This document shows positions 34,214-43,528 of a stretch of DNA of 64,000 nt, one piece after another (the first letter of the stretch is position 1; each line of letters begins with the position of its first letter). Under the pieces are notes generated by a model. That model was not told where the DNA came from. It was given only the letters and a program-made list of their open reading frames with translations, and did no database searches. Origin of the DNA: Bacillota bacterium (GTDB lineage: Bacteria; Bacillota; Clostridia; Lachnospirales; Lachnospiraceae). The stretch is taken from assembly GCA_023423045.1 (NCBI GenBank), contig JAFAGA010000079.1:1-64000 (forward strand). Reading direction: 5' to 3'. A program made the translations under genes and the position numbers.

Positions 34214-35530
34214 TTATTCAGCAGATGTTACAGCAATGGAAGCATCCATATTTTTTAGAACATTCTCTATATTTTTATCTGCCCAGAAGCCCTGAACCAC
34301 ATTATACAAATCTGTAGTTATGTTATTCTTAATTGTAGATCCCATCCAGTCATGTGTCTTGCCTGCATTGATTAATTCAACCATGCCTGAGATACCCTCG
34401 TCATTATTTTGTACACCATTGATACAGGAAGGAGCACCATCAAATCCATTAAAGGTCTGGGCACTTTCGGTTTTTGCCAGATAGGCCAGGAAGCGGTACG
34501 CAGCTTCTTTTTCTGCATCGCTGGCTTTTGCAGACACACAGATAGCGGCGTCAATTCCGGAAAGTGTCTTTGTCGTATCCTTTGTATCATTGGGAAGAGG
34601 GAATACTCCCAGCTTCATATCCGGCTTCGTAGCCTGAATGGTTCCCCTTGCATAAGAGCCGGTGATGCACATTGCATACTTTCCGTTTACAAAGTTCTCA
34701 TAGCAGGCGGTATCAGAAAGTGCCAGTCTGTCATCATTGGAGTACTCAAACAATTCCGTCAGTTTAGTGAATACATTGGTGAACTGCTCGTTGCCCTCCA
34801 GCTTCTGCTCCCCTTTTACGACGGCTTCAAGAATTTCCACTCCATCGGGAGCCCACGCAACAGTTGTGGTCTGGAATGCATGTCCGACTCTTCCCGGATC
34901 CTTGCCATGAAGTCCAACGGGTATAATTCCTGCCTCAATTGCCTTGCAGGCATCAATAAATTCGGACCAGGTTTCCGGCACTTTTATATTCAGCTGATCA
35001 AACAGATCGATATTATAATATACACCCATATAGTTTCTGGTATAAGGCAGTGCATAATATCCGCCGTCCTCCTGCACCGTCATAGCCAGAGAAGCTTCGT
35101 TGACATTTTTTAAAAATTCCTGGTCGGATAGTTTCTGAACAAAGCCATTTGCAACCTTTTGCTTAAATTGCATCTGAGTAGGGTAATCCGAGAAAATAAC
35201 CGGAATATCTCCTGATGAAATTCTGGAAGTAAGTACGGTACCGGCATCCGGAACGGTATTCATCTCAATTTTTACATCCGGATTCTCCTGATTAAACTTG
35301 TCAATGACAGCCTGGTATCCCTTTTGCGGTCCTTCTTCTCCTTTTTGCTGGAAGAATTCAATGGTAAGGACATCCTTTGTATCCTTGCCCTTATCCGGAG
35401 CTGCTTCTGTCACTGGAGCTTTCGTTCCCGTATCCTTGCCCGGATCAGCCTCTTTGCCGTTGTTTGCACATCCGGCCAAGCCTGTTACAAGGAATGCGGC
35501 GCATAATAATAATGCTATTTTCTTTCTCAT
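34214..35530 (-). CDS. Sugar ABC transporter substrate-binding lipoprotein (locus 2)
   Basis: 438-aa CUT1-type binding protein. Signal peptide MRKKIALLLCAAFLVTGLAGC carries an LAGC lipobox (Cys about residue 21), followed by a Lys/Asp/Thr-rich linker. The mature part has binding-protein patterns: GYQAVIDKFNQENPDVKIEM, GVYYNIDLFDQLNIKVPETW and YAMCITGSYARGTI. It overlaps the UroD-like gene by 4 nt (ATGA). Although the family usually binds saccharides, the neighbouring dipeptidase and cysteine desulfidase genes suggest a ligand with an amino acid part. Confidence 0.87.
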   Translation of the reverse strand: MRKKIALLLCAAFLVTGLAGCANNGKEADPGKDTGTKAPVTEAAPDKGKDTKDVLTIEFFQQKGEEGPQKGYQAVIDKFNQENPDVKIEMNTVPDAGTVLTSRISSGDIPVIFSDYPTQMQFKQKVANGFVQKLSDQEFLKNVNEASLAMTVQEDGGYYALPYTRNYMGVYYNIDLFDQLNIKVPETWSEFIDACKAIEAGIIPVGLHGKDPGRVGHAFQTTTVAWAPDGVEILEAVVKGEQKLEGNEQFTNVFTKLTELFEYSNDDRLALSDTACYENFVNGKYAMCITGSYARGTIQATKPDMKLGVFPLPNDTKDTTKTLSGIDAAICVSAKASDAEKEAAYRFLAYLAKTESAQTFNGFDGAPSCINGVQNNDEGISGMVELINAGKTHDWMGSTIKNNITTDLYNVVQGFWADKNIENVLKNMDASIAVTSAE

Positions 35531-36489
35531 CTTTTTTCCTCCCTGTTTTTATAATTATGAGCTGCATCTACCGCAGCCTTGATATAATCGTGGCGGATAT
35601 TCTCTCCCTGGATGGTACAATCCGCTCCGATCATGATGCCTCTGGTTCCAAAGGAATCTAAAACCCTGTTCACTTCTTCTTCAATCTTTTCTACCGGACC
35701 GCGCAGGATATTTCCCTTATTATCCATGCCTCCAAGAATAGCGGCTTGATAGAAATCCCTGCCCCGGTTCAGGGCATAATGATTATCTTTAACGGACCAG
35801 TTGATTAAATCGGCAGGATAATCTCCAAAACGGTCCAAATGTGCTTCAAAATGATAATTCGGTTCGCCGCAAATATGAACAATATTATACTTTAGTGCCT
35901 CCCTCTCCGATACCTTCAAAATCTGCAGGTCAAAGGGCTTCACCAGGATCTCCCATTCTGTCTTTGTAAATCTGCCCACCTCGGCATACTGGGCGGAGTA
36001 ATAAATTCCATCCGCTCCGCTGTCCAGGTAGCCCTTGGCCCATTGCTCCAAGGCGTCTGCAATAATTTTAACTCCGGCGATAACGGCCTCCGGCGCTTCC
36101 TTTGCGTATTTCATCAGCACTTCTTCGCCGAATGCTATGGAAGCTGCTTTAAATGGACCGAACATGGTCTGGAACATCAGAACCTCATTCCCTACCTTCT
36201 TGCGAATCCCTTTGATCACCGCAGCCATTTTGGAAAACTCCTCCGAATCAGTTCCTTTCACCTGAATATGGTACCAATCCTCTGCGGATTTTATGTCCCC
36301 GCTGATGGGATACCTATAATCCTGCATGATTTTCACAATATCCATTCCTGTTTCTTCGTAAAGCTTTACGTGGGCATCCACCATCTGCTCCACCGTATAG
36401 CTTGATGGATAATGAAACCAAAAGCCTGCCGGAACATAATCGACGGCTTCTTTTCTCATAACTGCTCTTACCCGTTCTGACTTATTCAT
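35527..36489 (-). CDS. UroD-like (MtaA/MtbA-type) zinc methyltransferase-like protein
   Basis: 320-aa protein of the uroporphyrinogen decarboxylase superfamily. It keeps the zinc site of the cobamide-dependent methyltransferase branch: His205-x-Cys207 in VHICGEPN and Cys291 in IGADCTI, the H-x-C...C pattern of MtaA/MtbA. True UroD lacks this set. Other UroD-fold blocks (YVPAGFWFHY; ADGIYYSAQY) are present. It could move a methyl group between a corrinoid or thiol and a substrate, but no corrinoid protein gene is nearby. AGAAGGAGGAGAAA precedes the ATG. First gene of the long operon. Confidence 0.75.
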   Translation of the reverse strand: MNKSERVRAVMRKEAVDYVPAGFWFHYPSSYTVEQMVDAHVKLYEETGMDIVKIMQDYRYPISGDIKSAEDWYHIQVKGTDSEEFSKMAAVIKGIRKKVGNEVLMFQTMFGPFKAASIAFGEEVLMKYAKEAPEAVIAGVKIIADALEQWAKGYLDSGADGIYYSAQYAEVGRFTKTEWEILVKPFDLQILKVSEREALKYNIVHICGEPNYHFEAHLDRFGDYPADLINWSVKDNHYALNRGRDFYQAAILGGMDNKGNILRGPVEKIEEEVNRVLDSFGTRGIMIGADCTIQGENIRHDYIKAAVDAAHNYKNREEKR

Positions 36490-36550
36490 TTTCTCCTCCT
36501 TCTGCGTTACAAGGTAATGTCAGCTCTGACCTTACCACTCACCCGTTCCT

Positions 36551-36599
36551 GAGATGCTCTAAGTATATCTGATTTTTTTCTTATAAAATAGAACATCTC
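36551..36599. promoter_or_regulatory. Inverted repeat in divergent control region
   Basis: GAGATGCTCT (36551-36560) and AGAACATCTC (36590-36599) are inverted copies with one mismatch in ten, flanking an AT-rich core with TATACT-like sequences. On the other side, TGATATACT (36655-36663) is an extended -10 for the sensor kinase gene. Candidate binding sites for the YesN-type regulator of this locus. Confidence 0.4.
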
Positions 36600-36768
36600 T
36601 TAGGTCCGTTATCCTCATATTCTTAGATATTTCATATTTTTTCGCTGCATACTATGATATACTTGCTCTATCAAAAAGAAAGTTATTCATGCGGCTGGAC
36701 AACAGGAACAGGTCTGTCTGCGGATATGTTATCAGGGAAACATAGGAATGGATGAATGGAGGATTTTC

Positions 36769-38592
36769 ATGAAATTGAACAATTTGGCGTTTCGTACTCA
36801 GATTTTCTTGGCCTTTATCTTATTTATTACTCTGCCGATTACTGTTATTGGAATTATTTCAGCGAGACACAATGCTTCCTATCTTATATCGAATTATGTG
36901 AATTCTATGGAAACCATTCTTTCTCAAACCAATCTGACTCTGGATACCCTGCTGGCAGATGCTACAAAAATTGCCGACTTGCCCCTTCTTAACCCGGAAA
37001 TCTCCAAGATCCTGGTCACTAACTATAAAAATGACGATTTTAAATACGCACAGGATGCCTATGCCCTGCAAGCCCAACTCAGGCAGGCCAATCGGTTGAA
37101 TCAAAATCTGGTCACCTGCATCTATAAAAACAAATACAATTACACCTTTGACTATAATATTCAGAGCAGACAGCAGTACCTGAAAATTAATAATGACATT
37201 GAAAGATGGACTCCCTGGGCGGAGCAATCTGCAAAAAGCATCTATTTTGCCCCTGTACAGCAGACCTCGATTTACTCCCAGCGGAACATTCTTCCCATGA
37301 TTAAAATTCTCTATGACGGCTACGATTTCAAAAAAATCGGGATCTGCTATGTGGAAATTAATTTTAAATCCGTTGAGAATATTATAAGCTCCGCACAAAA
37401 CAACGAAAACGCCATACTCATATACAACTCGGACGATGAATTGATCTACAGTTCCAGCACATTGGATTCAATTTATCCTTCCGATTCCTCTTCCTATGCA
37501 CATTTATTATCAAATCTGTCTGAATTTAATGCCTCTTTATCCTCCTCTTCTTCTATTGAAACCGATAATTTCAAAGTTGGAAAGGACAATTTTGTCATCA
37601 ATGGGTGCTATAACAGTACGACGGAATGGCATTTGGTGCAGATATCCGGCAAAAATACCTTGAATCAAATCTATCGGAGTAATTTTATTACTTATTTTAA
37701 TATTTTTCATATTTGCTTATTATTCGGTATTCTCCTGGCCATTGTAATATCCCGGAAATTAACCCGGTCCATTTCTATCCTTTGTCAAAAGATCGATACC
37801 TTTAACCTGGAAAATTATGAACCAAACAGCCTGGACGCCTACATCTCCAATAAAGAATTGAGGAAACTGGTTCATAGCTTTAATAATTTGCATCATCATC
37901 TGACCGACAGCATTCAGCAAAATTATGAAATTCATCTGGCAGAGCAGCAAATGAGGATTCAGATGCTGCAATTTCAGATAAATCATCATTTTCTTTATAA
38001 CACTTTGAATGTGATCAAATCCTTAGCCAGCATCCATAGTATTACGGACATCGAAACAATTGTCACCTGTATGTCCGAACTAATCCGCTATAATTTGGAG
38101 AAATTTCCGAGAGCAAGCCTCCGGGAGGAGATAACTCAGATCAATAGCTATATGAAGATTCAATCCATACGCTTTCCCGGCAGATTTATTTTTGACTGTA
38201 ATATTCCGGAGAAGTTTTATGACTGCGAGATACCTGCTTTTATTTTTCAGCCCTTTGTAGAAAATTCCATTGAACACGGGTTTCAGGGAAGGGAGAATAA
38301 CTGTTACATCAGCATTACCTGCAATTGTACCAATGAATGTCTGCATTTTCTAATTGCCGACAGCGGGCAGGGGATTCCCCGGGAGAGGCTGAAAGCACTT
38401 CAGGACATGCTTGCGTACGGCAATACTGCCGATACAAAGGAATACAAGGAATTAAAAACTCACCGTTCCATTGGCATATATAATGTACACCAGCGAATCA
38501 GACATAGTTATGGAGAAAGTTATGGAATAACAATAGAAAGTGAAGAAGGCCAGGGTACGATTATTGATATTGTAATGCCCATGATTTCTTAA
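36769..38592 (+). CDS. Sensor histidine kinase, YesM type (locus 2)
   Basis: 607-aa membrane kinase. Transmembrane helices at about residues 12-34 and 308-330 flank a sensor domain of about 270 residues. The phospho-acceptor His lies in LQFQINHHFLYNTLN (about 404-418). N box PFVENSIEHGF and G box DSGQGIPRE with a final GIYNVHQRI show a working ATP-binding domain. ATG 36769 follows GGAGGATTTTC, and the ATG at 36748 lacks a site. Its partner response regulator is encoded at 30783-32294 on the other strand, inside the transport operon. Confidence 0.88.
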   Translation: MKLNNLAFRTQIFLAFILFITLPITVIGIISARHNASYLISNYVNSMETILSQTNLTLDTLLADATKIADLPLLNPEISKILVTNYKNDDFKYAQDAYALQAQLRQANRLNQNLVTCIYKNKYNYTFDYNIQSRQQYLKINNDIERWTPWAEQSAKSIYFAPVQQTSIYSQRNILPMIKILYDGYDFKKIGICYVEINFKSVENIISSAQNNENAILIYNSDDELIYSSSTLDSIYPSDSSSYAHLLSNLSEFNASLSSSSSIETDNFKVGKDNFVINGCYNSTTEWHLVQISGKNTLNQIYRSNFITYFNIFHICLLFGILLAIVISRKLTRSISILCQKIDTFNLENYEPNSLDAYISNKELRKLVHSFNNLHHHLTDSIQQNYEIHLAEQQMRIQMLQFQINHHFLYNTLNVIKSLASIHSITDIETIVTCMSELIRYNLEKFPRASLREEITQINSYMKIQSIRFPGRFIFDCNIPEKFYDCEIPAFIFQPFVENSIEHGFQGRENNCYISITCNCTNECLHFLIADSGQGIPRERLKALQDMLAYGNTADTKEYKELKTHRSIGIYNVHQRIRHSYGESYGITIESEEGQGTIIDIVMPMIS

Positions 38593-38626
38593 ACTTAAGA
38601 TTTCGAAGGAGGCAATTTCCGGCAAG

Positions 38627-38660
38627 AGAAAAGGGCTGCAACAAACTGCAGCCCTTTTCT
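38627..38660. terminator. Bidirectional terminator
   Basis: A 14-bp perfect stem (38627-38640 with 38647-38660, loop ACAAAC) has A-rich and T-rich ends, so it can stop both the kinase transcript and the convergent oligopeptide operon ending at 38738. Confidence 0.9.
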
Positions 38661-38737
38661 TGGTCAATTTCTATATAATAAAATCCATTATGTAAAAATC
38701 AACGGTATTACTTCTTAATCCATCCGTAGTGCCTTTA

Positions 38738-40594
38738 TTATTTTACTGTTTCTTCTGCAGTCAACTCAATTAGATGTGCGGTTAACTTGATATCACTGGA
38801 TGTCAATTCATAATTCTTAACGCGATGATTCACTGCAGTCAGAACAACTCTCCACTGCGTGGGGATTGCAGGTGCCTCATCAAAGAAGGTCTGCTGCCAG
38901 TCATGATATCTCTGGCTCAGGAAGTCACTATCCCACGCTTTTTCGGAAGAAATATCCGCAATGATTGCATCAAAGGTATCACTGGTATATCTGGTATAGT
39001 TTGCGGAAGAGCTATGTCCCCACAGACCATCCGGATTCGGATTGAAACCGGTCTGCCATGCTGCATCATACATATCGATTGCGGGATCATCCATCTCTAC
39101 TGCGTCATAGAAGGCATTGAACTCGGTCAGACGTCCGTTATACAGCTCAACCTTCAGGCCGACATCCGCCCAGTTCTGTATCTTGAATTGAGCAATGACA
39201 TCTGCTCCCTGTCCATCCATCATAGCCCAGGTAATGGTAAAGGGATTGCCCTGAGGATCCTCTCGGAAGCCGTCACCGTCCACATCCACATAACCCGCCT
39301 CGTCAAGAAGCTGTTTTGCTTTCTCCGGATCATATACATAACCTTCCAGCTCTTTGTTCTGATAGGTACCATGTCTTGGAGTGATTACTGTGGTCGCAAG
39401 GAAACGAAGTCCGTTGTAAAGAGTTGAACATATGGTAGCATTATCCACTGCATAGCCGATGGCCTGGCGGAGCTTCACATTCCACATCTTGGAATCAGGA
39501 TTAACTACGTTAGTGTTCTTCTCTGCGTCCCACTTACCCAGCTTAAATCCGGTGTAATTAAATACCGTCTGAAGCTGTCCTAAATATACATAATTGGTAG
39601 GATCCTGATAATCAGGATACTGCTGGGTGCTGAATTCAGCAACATCGAACTGTCCCTCCTGCATAGCGGCAGGAACCAGCTCCGGATTAACTACAGTTAC
39701 AATAACACTGTCAAGCTTAGGAGCTCCCAGATAGTAATCATCGAAGCGCTCAAATTCTACTGCTTCACCGGGAACAACATTCTTAACCTTGAAAGGACCA
39801 AAGCCGATAGGCTTGGAACGGGATTTCTCATGGGATGCCATCTCCTTCACCGGAACATCCTGATAGTAATGTCTCGGAATTGCACCAATCCAGAAGCCGC
39901 CAACCAAAACGGAAGGATCAAACTCTTTGAAACGGATCGTCAGAGTCATCTTATCCTCGGAAAGCTCCAAACCGGAGATCTTATCCGCCTTTCCGTCATG
40001 GTATTCCTCTACTCCGACTACATTTGTTACCTCTGAATCGTAACGAAGTCCCTTGTAATCCTTATGGGCAATAACTTCATAGGAATATACCAGGTCGTCC
40101 AAAGTAACCGGTTCGCCATCATGCCATTTTACGCCGTCCTTCATATGAAGGGTAACCGTCTTAGCCGCTACATCATATTCATAGGTAGCCGCACCGTCCT
40201 GATCAAATACAAAGTTGTCATCGGCACTGAGAATATTCTCAGAGAACCATCCGAGAAGCTGAGCATCAAAATTATCCTCATAGGACACTACGTTCAGAAC
40301 TCCTGCAAAGGCAGAACTTGCAACCAATGCTACCTTCAGTGTACCGCCGTTGATACTGGGATCGGTATTATTCACTGCTGAAGGAAATAAGTCACCTGCC
40401 TGGGCTGCTTCCTCTGAGACATTTGCCGGAGGCTGGGTAGGCTCCGCTTCTTCCGCGGGCTCAGTCGGCGAATTATTCTCCGCTGCTTTCGTCGGCTCCG
40501 GTGTCTTCTCACCGGGATCATTTGTTTTTGCACATGCGCTCAGCAACGACATCACCAATGTCACTGATAATAGCAAAGCAATAATTTTCTTCAT
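38738..40594 (-). CDS. Peptide ABC transporter substrate-binding lipoprotein (OppA-like)
   Basis: 618-aa family-5 solute-binding protein. Signal peptide MKKIIALLLSVTLVMSLLSAC ends in an LSAC lipobox (Cys about residue 21), followed by an unusually long Pro/Glu/Thr linker (about residues 22-75). Family features are VTLHMKDGVKWHDGEPVTLDD, FGPFKVKNVVPGEAVEFE and LRQAIGYAVDNATI. It binds oligopeptides or similar ligands. Last gene of the D-F-B-C-A operon. GGAGGAAGA precedes the ATG. Confidence 0.88.
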   Translation of the reverse strand: MKKIIALLLSVTLVMSLLSACAKTNDPGEKTPEPTKAAENNSPTEPAEEAEPTQPPANVSEEAAQAGDLFPSAVNNTDPSINGGTLKVALVASSAFAGVLNVVSYEDNFDAQLLGWFSENILSADDNFVFDQDGAATYEYDVAAKTVTLHMKDGVKWHDGEPVTLDDLVYSYEVIAHKDYKGLRYDSEVTNVVGVEEYHDGKADKISGLELSEDKMTLTIRFKEFDPSVLVGGFWIGAIPRHYYQDVPVKEMASHEKSRSKPIGFGPFKVKNVVPGEAVEFERFDDYYLGAPKLDSVIVTVVNPELVPAAMQEGQFDVAEFSTQQYPDYQDPTNYVYLGQLQTVFNYTGFKLGKWDAEKNTNVVNPDSKMWNVKLRQAIGYAVDNATICSTLYNGLRFLATTVITPRHGTYQNKELEGYVYDPEKAKQLLDEAGYVDVDGDGFREDPQGNPFTITWAMMDGQGADVIAQFKIQNWADVGLKVELYNGRLTEFNAFYDAVEMDDPAIDMYDAAWQTGFNPNPDGLWGHSSSANYTRYTSDTFDAIIADISSEKAWDSDFLSQRYHDWQQTFFDEAPAIPTQWRVVLTAVNHRVKNYELTSSDIKLTAHLIELTAEETVK

Positions 40595-40679
40595 TCTTCC
40601 TCCATTCCGCCGCCTGTGACGGCAATTTGTTTTATTATTACATCCGGCCCCTTTTCATCGGCCGAATGATAACAACCTT

Positions 40680-41603
40680 TTACGCCACCCTCTGTTTGGC
40701 ATCCGCTGCACGCTTTACCGCCTGGCCAACAAAGTTGATACATAGCATCATTACTACGATGAGCAAGGATGCCGGCAGCCATTGCCAGGGTCTGTTCTGC
40801 ATGTTCTCCGGAATTCTGGCATAGCTGACCAGGGTTCCCAGACTGGGAGTGTTAAAGGGCAAGCCAAAACCCAGGAAGGTCAGTCCGGTTTCCAGACCCA
40901 TATTAGCCGCCAGGTTCAGAGTCATATTAACGATAAGCAAAGAGCCGATATTGGGCAATACCTCACGGAACATGATGACAAAATTGTTGGTTCCCAGTGT
41001 CTTGGAGGCCTGAACATAATCCAGGCTACCCTGCTGAAGTGTCTTGGCACGGGTGAGTCTGGCATCCCCGATCCACCCAAATACCACCATAATCAGGACA
41101 AAGGTAAATACATTATATTTCGGAATAATGGATACGAGAACAATAATAATCATCAGTCTCGGCAACATGGAGTAAAAATCCAGAATACGCATTACGATAT
41201 TATCCACCCTTCCTCCAAAATATCCGGAGATCAGGCCGATCAATATGCCAATGCCGCCGCCCAAAACCGTTACACTGAAGGCAATCAGAAAGGAATTCCT
41301 CGCTCCCAGGATCATCTGTGCCACCATATCACGGCCTGAGGCATCCGTTCCCAGTAAATATTTGTCCGAAGGGGCCTTATTGATGGCTCCCAGATTGACC
41401 TTTGTTAATGCTTCTGCATCAATAAAGGATGCTCCGATGAATACAAAGAGCACGATCGCCGCCAGTAAAACAAAGGAAACTGCCGCGAAGCTGTCATGCC
41501 TGATCTCTTTCCAAATTAGCTTTGCAAAGGAAGGGGGCTTGATATAAGTATCCGCTGCTTTTGCTGCCTGTTGATTATAAGTCTTTGAATCTGCACTGCT
41601 CAT
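40680..41603 (-). CDS. Peptide ABC transporter permease (OppC-like)
   Basis: 307-aa permease with an N-terminal cytoplasmic tail, a first helix at about residues 37-58 and five more hydrophobic segments. LLGTDASGRDMVAQMILGAR (about 89-108) is the OppC/DppC signature. ASKTLGTNNFVIMFREVLPN (about 202-221) is the cytoplasmic EAA-type loop that docks on the ATPases. It pairs with the OppB-like subunit encoded 18 nt upstream. Confidence 0.9.
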   Translation of the reverse strand: MSSADSKTYNQQAAKAADTYIKPPSFAKLIWKEIRHDSFAAVSFVLLAAIVLFVFIGASFIDAEALTKVNLGAINKAPSDKYLLGTDASGRDMVAQMILGARNSFLIAFSVTVLGGGIGILIGLISGYFGGRVDNIVMRILDFYSMLPRLMIIIVLVSIIPKYNVFTFVLIMVVFGWIGDARLTRAKTLQQGSLDYVQASKTLGTNNFVIMFREVLPNIGSLLIVNMTLNLAANMGLETGLTFLGFGLPFNTPSLGTLVSYARIPENMQNRPWQWLPASLLIVVMMLCINFVGQAVKRAADAKQRVA

Positions 41604-41621
41604 GCCATTTACCTACCTTTC

Positions 41622-42584
41622 TTATTTTATTCTAATTCTCGGATCTACGATGGACATAATGATATCCGATAGTAGTGTTCCTAATACCGTAAGTATGGCA
41701 TACAGTATGATAAGTGCATTTACAACCGCGAAGTCCCTTCGTGTGATAGATTCCAAAAACAATCTGCCCATGCCGGGATAGGAAAATACCTCTTCGATAA
41801 ATATGGATCCGGTGATCATGAAAGCGATGTCATAACCCATGGAGGAAGCTACCGGCAGAAGGGAATTGCGGAAGATATGCCTGGAATATACCTTTCTCTC
41901 CGGCACTCCCTTTGACCTTGCCGTAACAACAAAATCGGAATTCTTATAATCGATAATTTCACTGCGCAGAAACTGAATGGTTCCCACGGTATAGAGAAGA
42001 CCTCCGGTCAGCACCGGCAATGCCATATGGTGCAGCCGGCTCAAGTGATAGGACAAAGTTCCCGCCACATATTTTACATCTACGGTGCCTCCCATCGGGA
42101 ACATTTTCAGCCGGAAGGAGAAGAAAAAGATATTCACCAGGCCGAAGATAATGGATGGCATCGCCAGGGCAAGGAAGGTGTAGAGGGTTACTGCCTTATC
42201 TATGGGTTTACCGTGGAATCTGCCCGACAACAGGCCAAGGCTGATTCCAATGATATAGGATACTATGGTTGTAGCCAGTGCCAGCCGGAAGGTGTTTCCT
42301 GCTCTCTGGCCGATCAATTGGGTTACAGGAATCTTATGAGAAGTGCTCTCTCCCAGATCTCCCTGAAGGGCATTGCCGACCCACTTGCCATATTTTACAT
42401 ACCAGGGATCATAAAATCCATATTGCTGCCGCAGCTCTTCCAAGCGCTCCGGCTTCACATTCTGATCAATTTTACCTGTTAATGCATCGCCCGGCATGAA
42501 GGTCGCCAGAACGAAAACTAATAGACTAAGACACGCTAATTGTGGGATTAATATTAATAATCTTCTCACTACTGTTTTCCACAT
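41622..42584 (-). CDS. Peptide ABC transporter permease (OppB-like)
   Basis: 320-aa permease. MWKTVVRRLLILIPQLACLS is a typical OppB N-terminus, FMPGDAL follows the first helix, and TARSKGVPERKVYSRHIFRNS (about residues 221-241) is the ATPase-contacting loop. The C-terminus VDPRIRI is characteristic. ATG 42584 has AGGTGGG 7 nt upstream. The in-frame GTG at 42596 lies inside that site and is not used. Confidence 0.9.
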   Translation of the reverse strand: MWKTVVRRLLILIPQLACLSLLVFVLATFMPGDALTGKIDQNVKPERLEELRQQYGFYDPWYVKYGKWVGNALQGDLGESTSHKIPVTQLIGQRAGNTFRLALATTIVSYIIGISLGLLSGRFHGKPIDKAVTLYTFLALAMPSIIFGLVNIFFFSFRLKMFPMGGTVDVKYVAGTLSYHLSRLHHMALPVLTGGLLYTVGTIQFLRSEIIDYKNSDFVVTARSKGVPERKVYSRHIFRNSLLPVASSMGYDIAFMITGSIFIEEVFSYPGMGRLFLESITRRDFAVVNALIILYAILTVLGTLLSDIIMSIVDPRIRIK

Positions 42585-42599
42585 AATTACACCCACCTT

Positions 42600-43526
42600 C
42601 TATGGTAATGCGACAGCATGGCCGTCACTGATTTTCTTCATATCATAAACCTGATCCTGGTCATTGTAATACTCCCTGTATCTCTGAGTATACTCCTCCG
42701 CCACCTGCTGCCGGAAACGCTGTGATTCCTCCCTCTTCTCGGGATTAATATCCGGAATGGCTGCGATCAGTTTCTTTGTATAGATATGTGTGGGGTTGCG
42801 GTAAATCTCTTCCTTAACTCCCGCCTCCACAAACCGTCCCTTATGCATAATGGCGATGCTGGAACACATATGCTCCACCACACCGAGATCATGACTGATA
42901 AAGAGATAGGAAAGCTTGAATTTCTCCTGGATATCCTTCATGAAATTCAGCACCTGGGCCTGCACCGACAAATCGAGAGCGGAAACCGGCTCATCGGCGA
43001 TAATTAACCTGGGGTTTAATGCCATGGCTCTGGCAATTCCGATTCTTTGTCTCTGTCCGCCGGAGAATTCATGGGGATATTTGATTGCATTATCCGGGGT
43101 CAGTCCGACGATATCAAGTAATTCGTCAACCCGTTTTCTCTCCTCCATAGGAGATAACTTTTCAAAATTACGAAGAGGTTCCGCAATGATATCCATAACC
43201 CTCTTCTTGGAATTCAGAGAAGAATATGCATCCTGAAAGATCATCTGAACACTTTTACGGTAAGGAGAATGATTTTTGCCGATCATCCCCGTAATATCCT
43301 TACCGTCATACAGGATTTGCCCTCCCGTAATCTTCGCTAACCCGATGATGGCTTTTCCGGTTGTACTTTTACCGGAGCCCGACTCACCCACCAGGCCCAT
43401 TATTTCACCTTCCTCGATCTGGAAGGTAATATCATCCACCGCTTTTACATATCCCTGTACTCCGCCCAGGATACCTCCGCGAATCGGATAGTGAACCTTA
43501 AGATTCTTTACTTCAAGCAATGCCAC
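42600..43526 (-). CDS. Peptide ABC transporter ATP-binding protein (OppF-like)
   Basis: 308-aa ATPase. Walker A is GESGSGKSTTGK (about residues 47-58), the Q-loop lies in MIFQDAYSSLNSKKRVMDII, the signature is FSGGQRQRIGIARAM (about 150-164) and Walker B is LIIADEPVSALD. The oligopeptide-binding C-terminal motif (NPTHIYTKKLIAAIPD) marks it as an Opp/Dpp ATPase. It starts with GTG after GAGGGGATGTAGCA, overlapping the stop context of the OppD-like gene. Confidence 0.92.
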   Translation of the reverse strand: MALLEVKNLKVHYPIRGGILGGVQGYVKAVDDITFQIEEGEIMGLVGESGSGKSTTGKAIIGLAKITGGQILYDGKDITGMIGKNHSPYRKSVQMIFQDAYSSLNSKKRVMDIIAEPLRNFEKLSPMEERKRVDELLDIVGLTPDNAIKYPHEFSGGQRQRIGIARAMALNPRLIIADEPVSALDLSVQAQVLNFMKDIQEKFKLSYLFISHDLGVVEHMCSSIAIMHKGRFVEAGVKEEIYRNPTHIYTKKLIAAIPDINPEKREESQRFRQQVAEEYTQRYREYYNDQDQVYDMKKISDGHAVALP

Positions 43527-43528
43527 TG

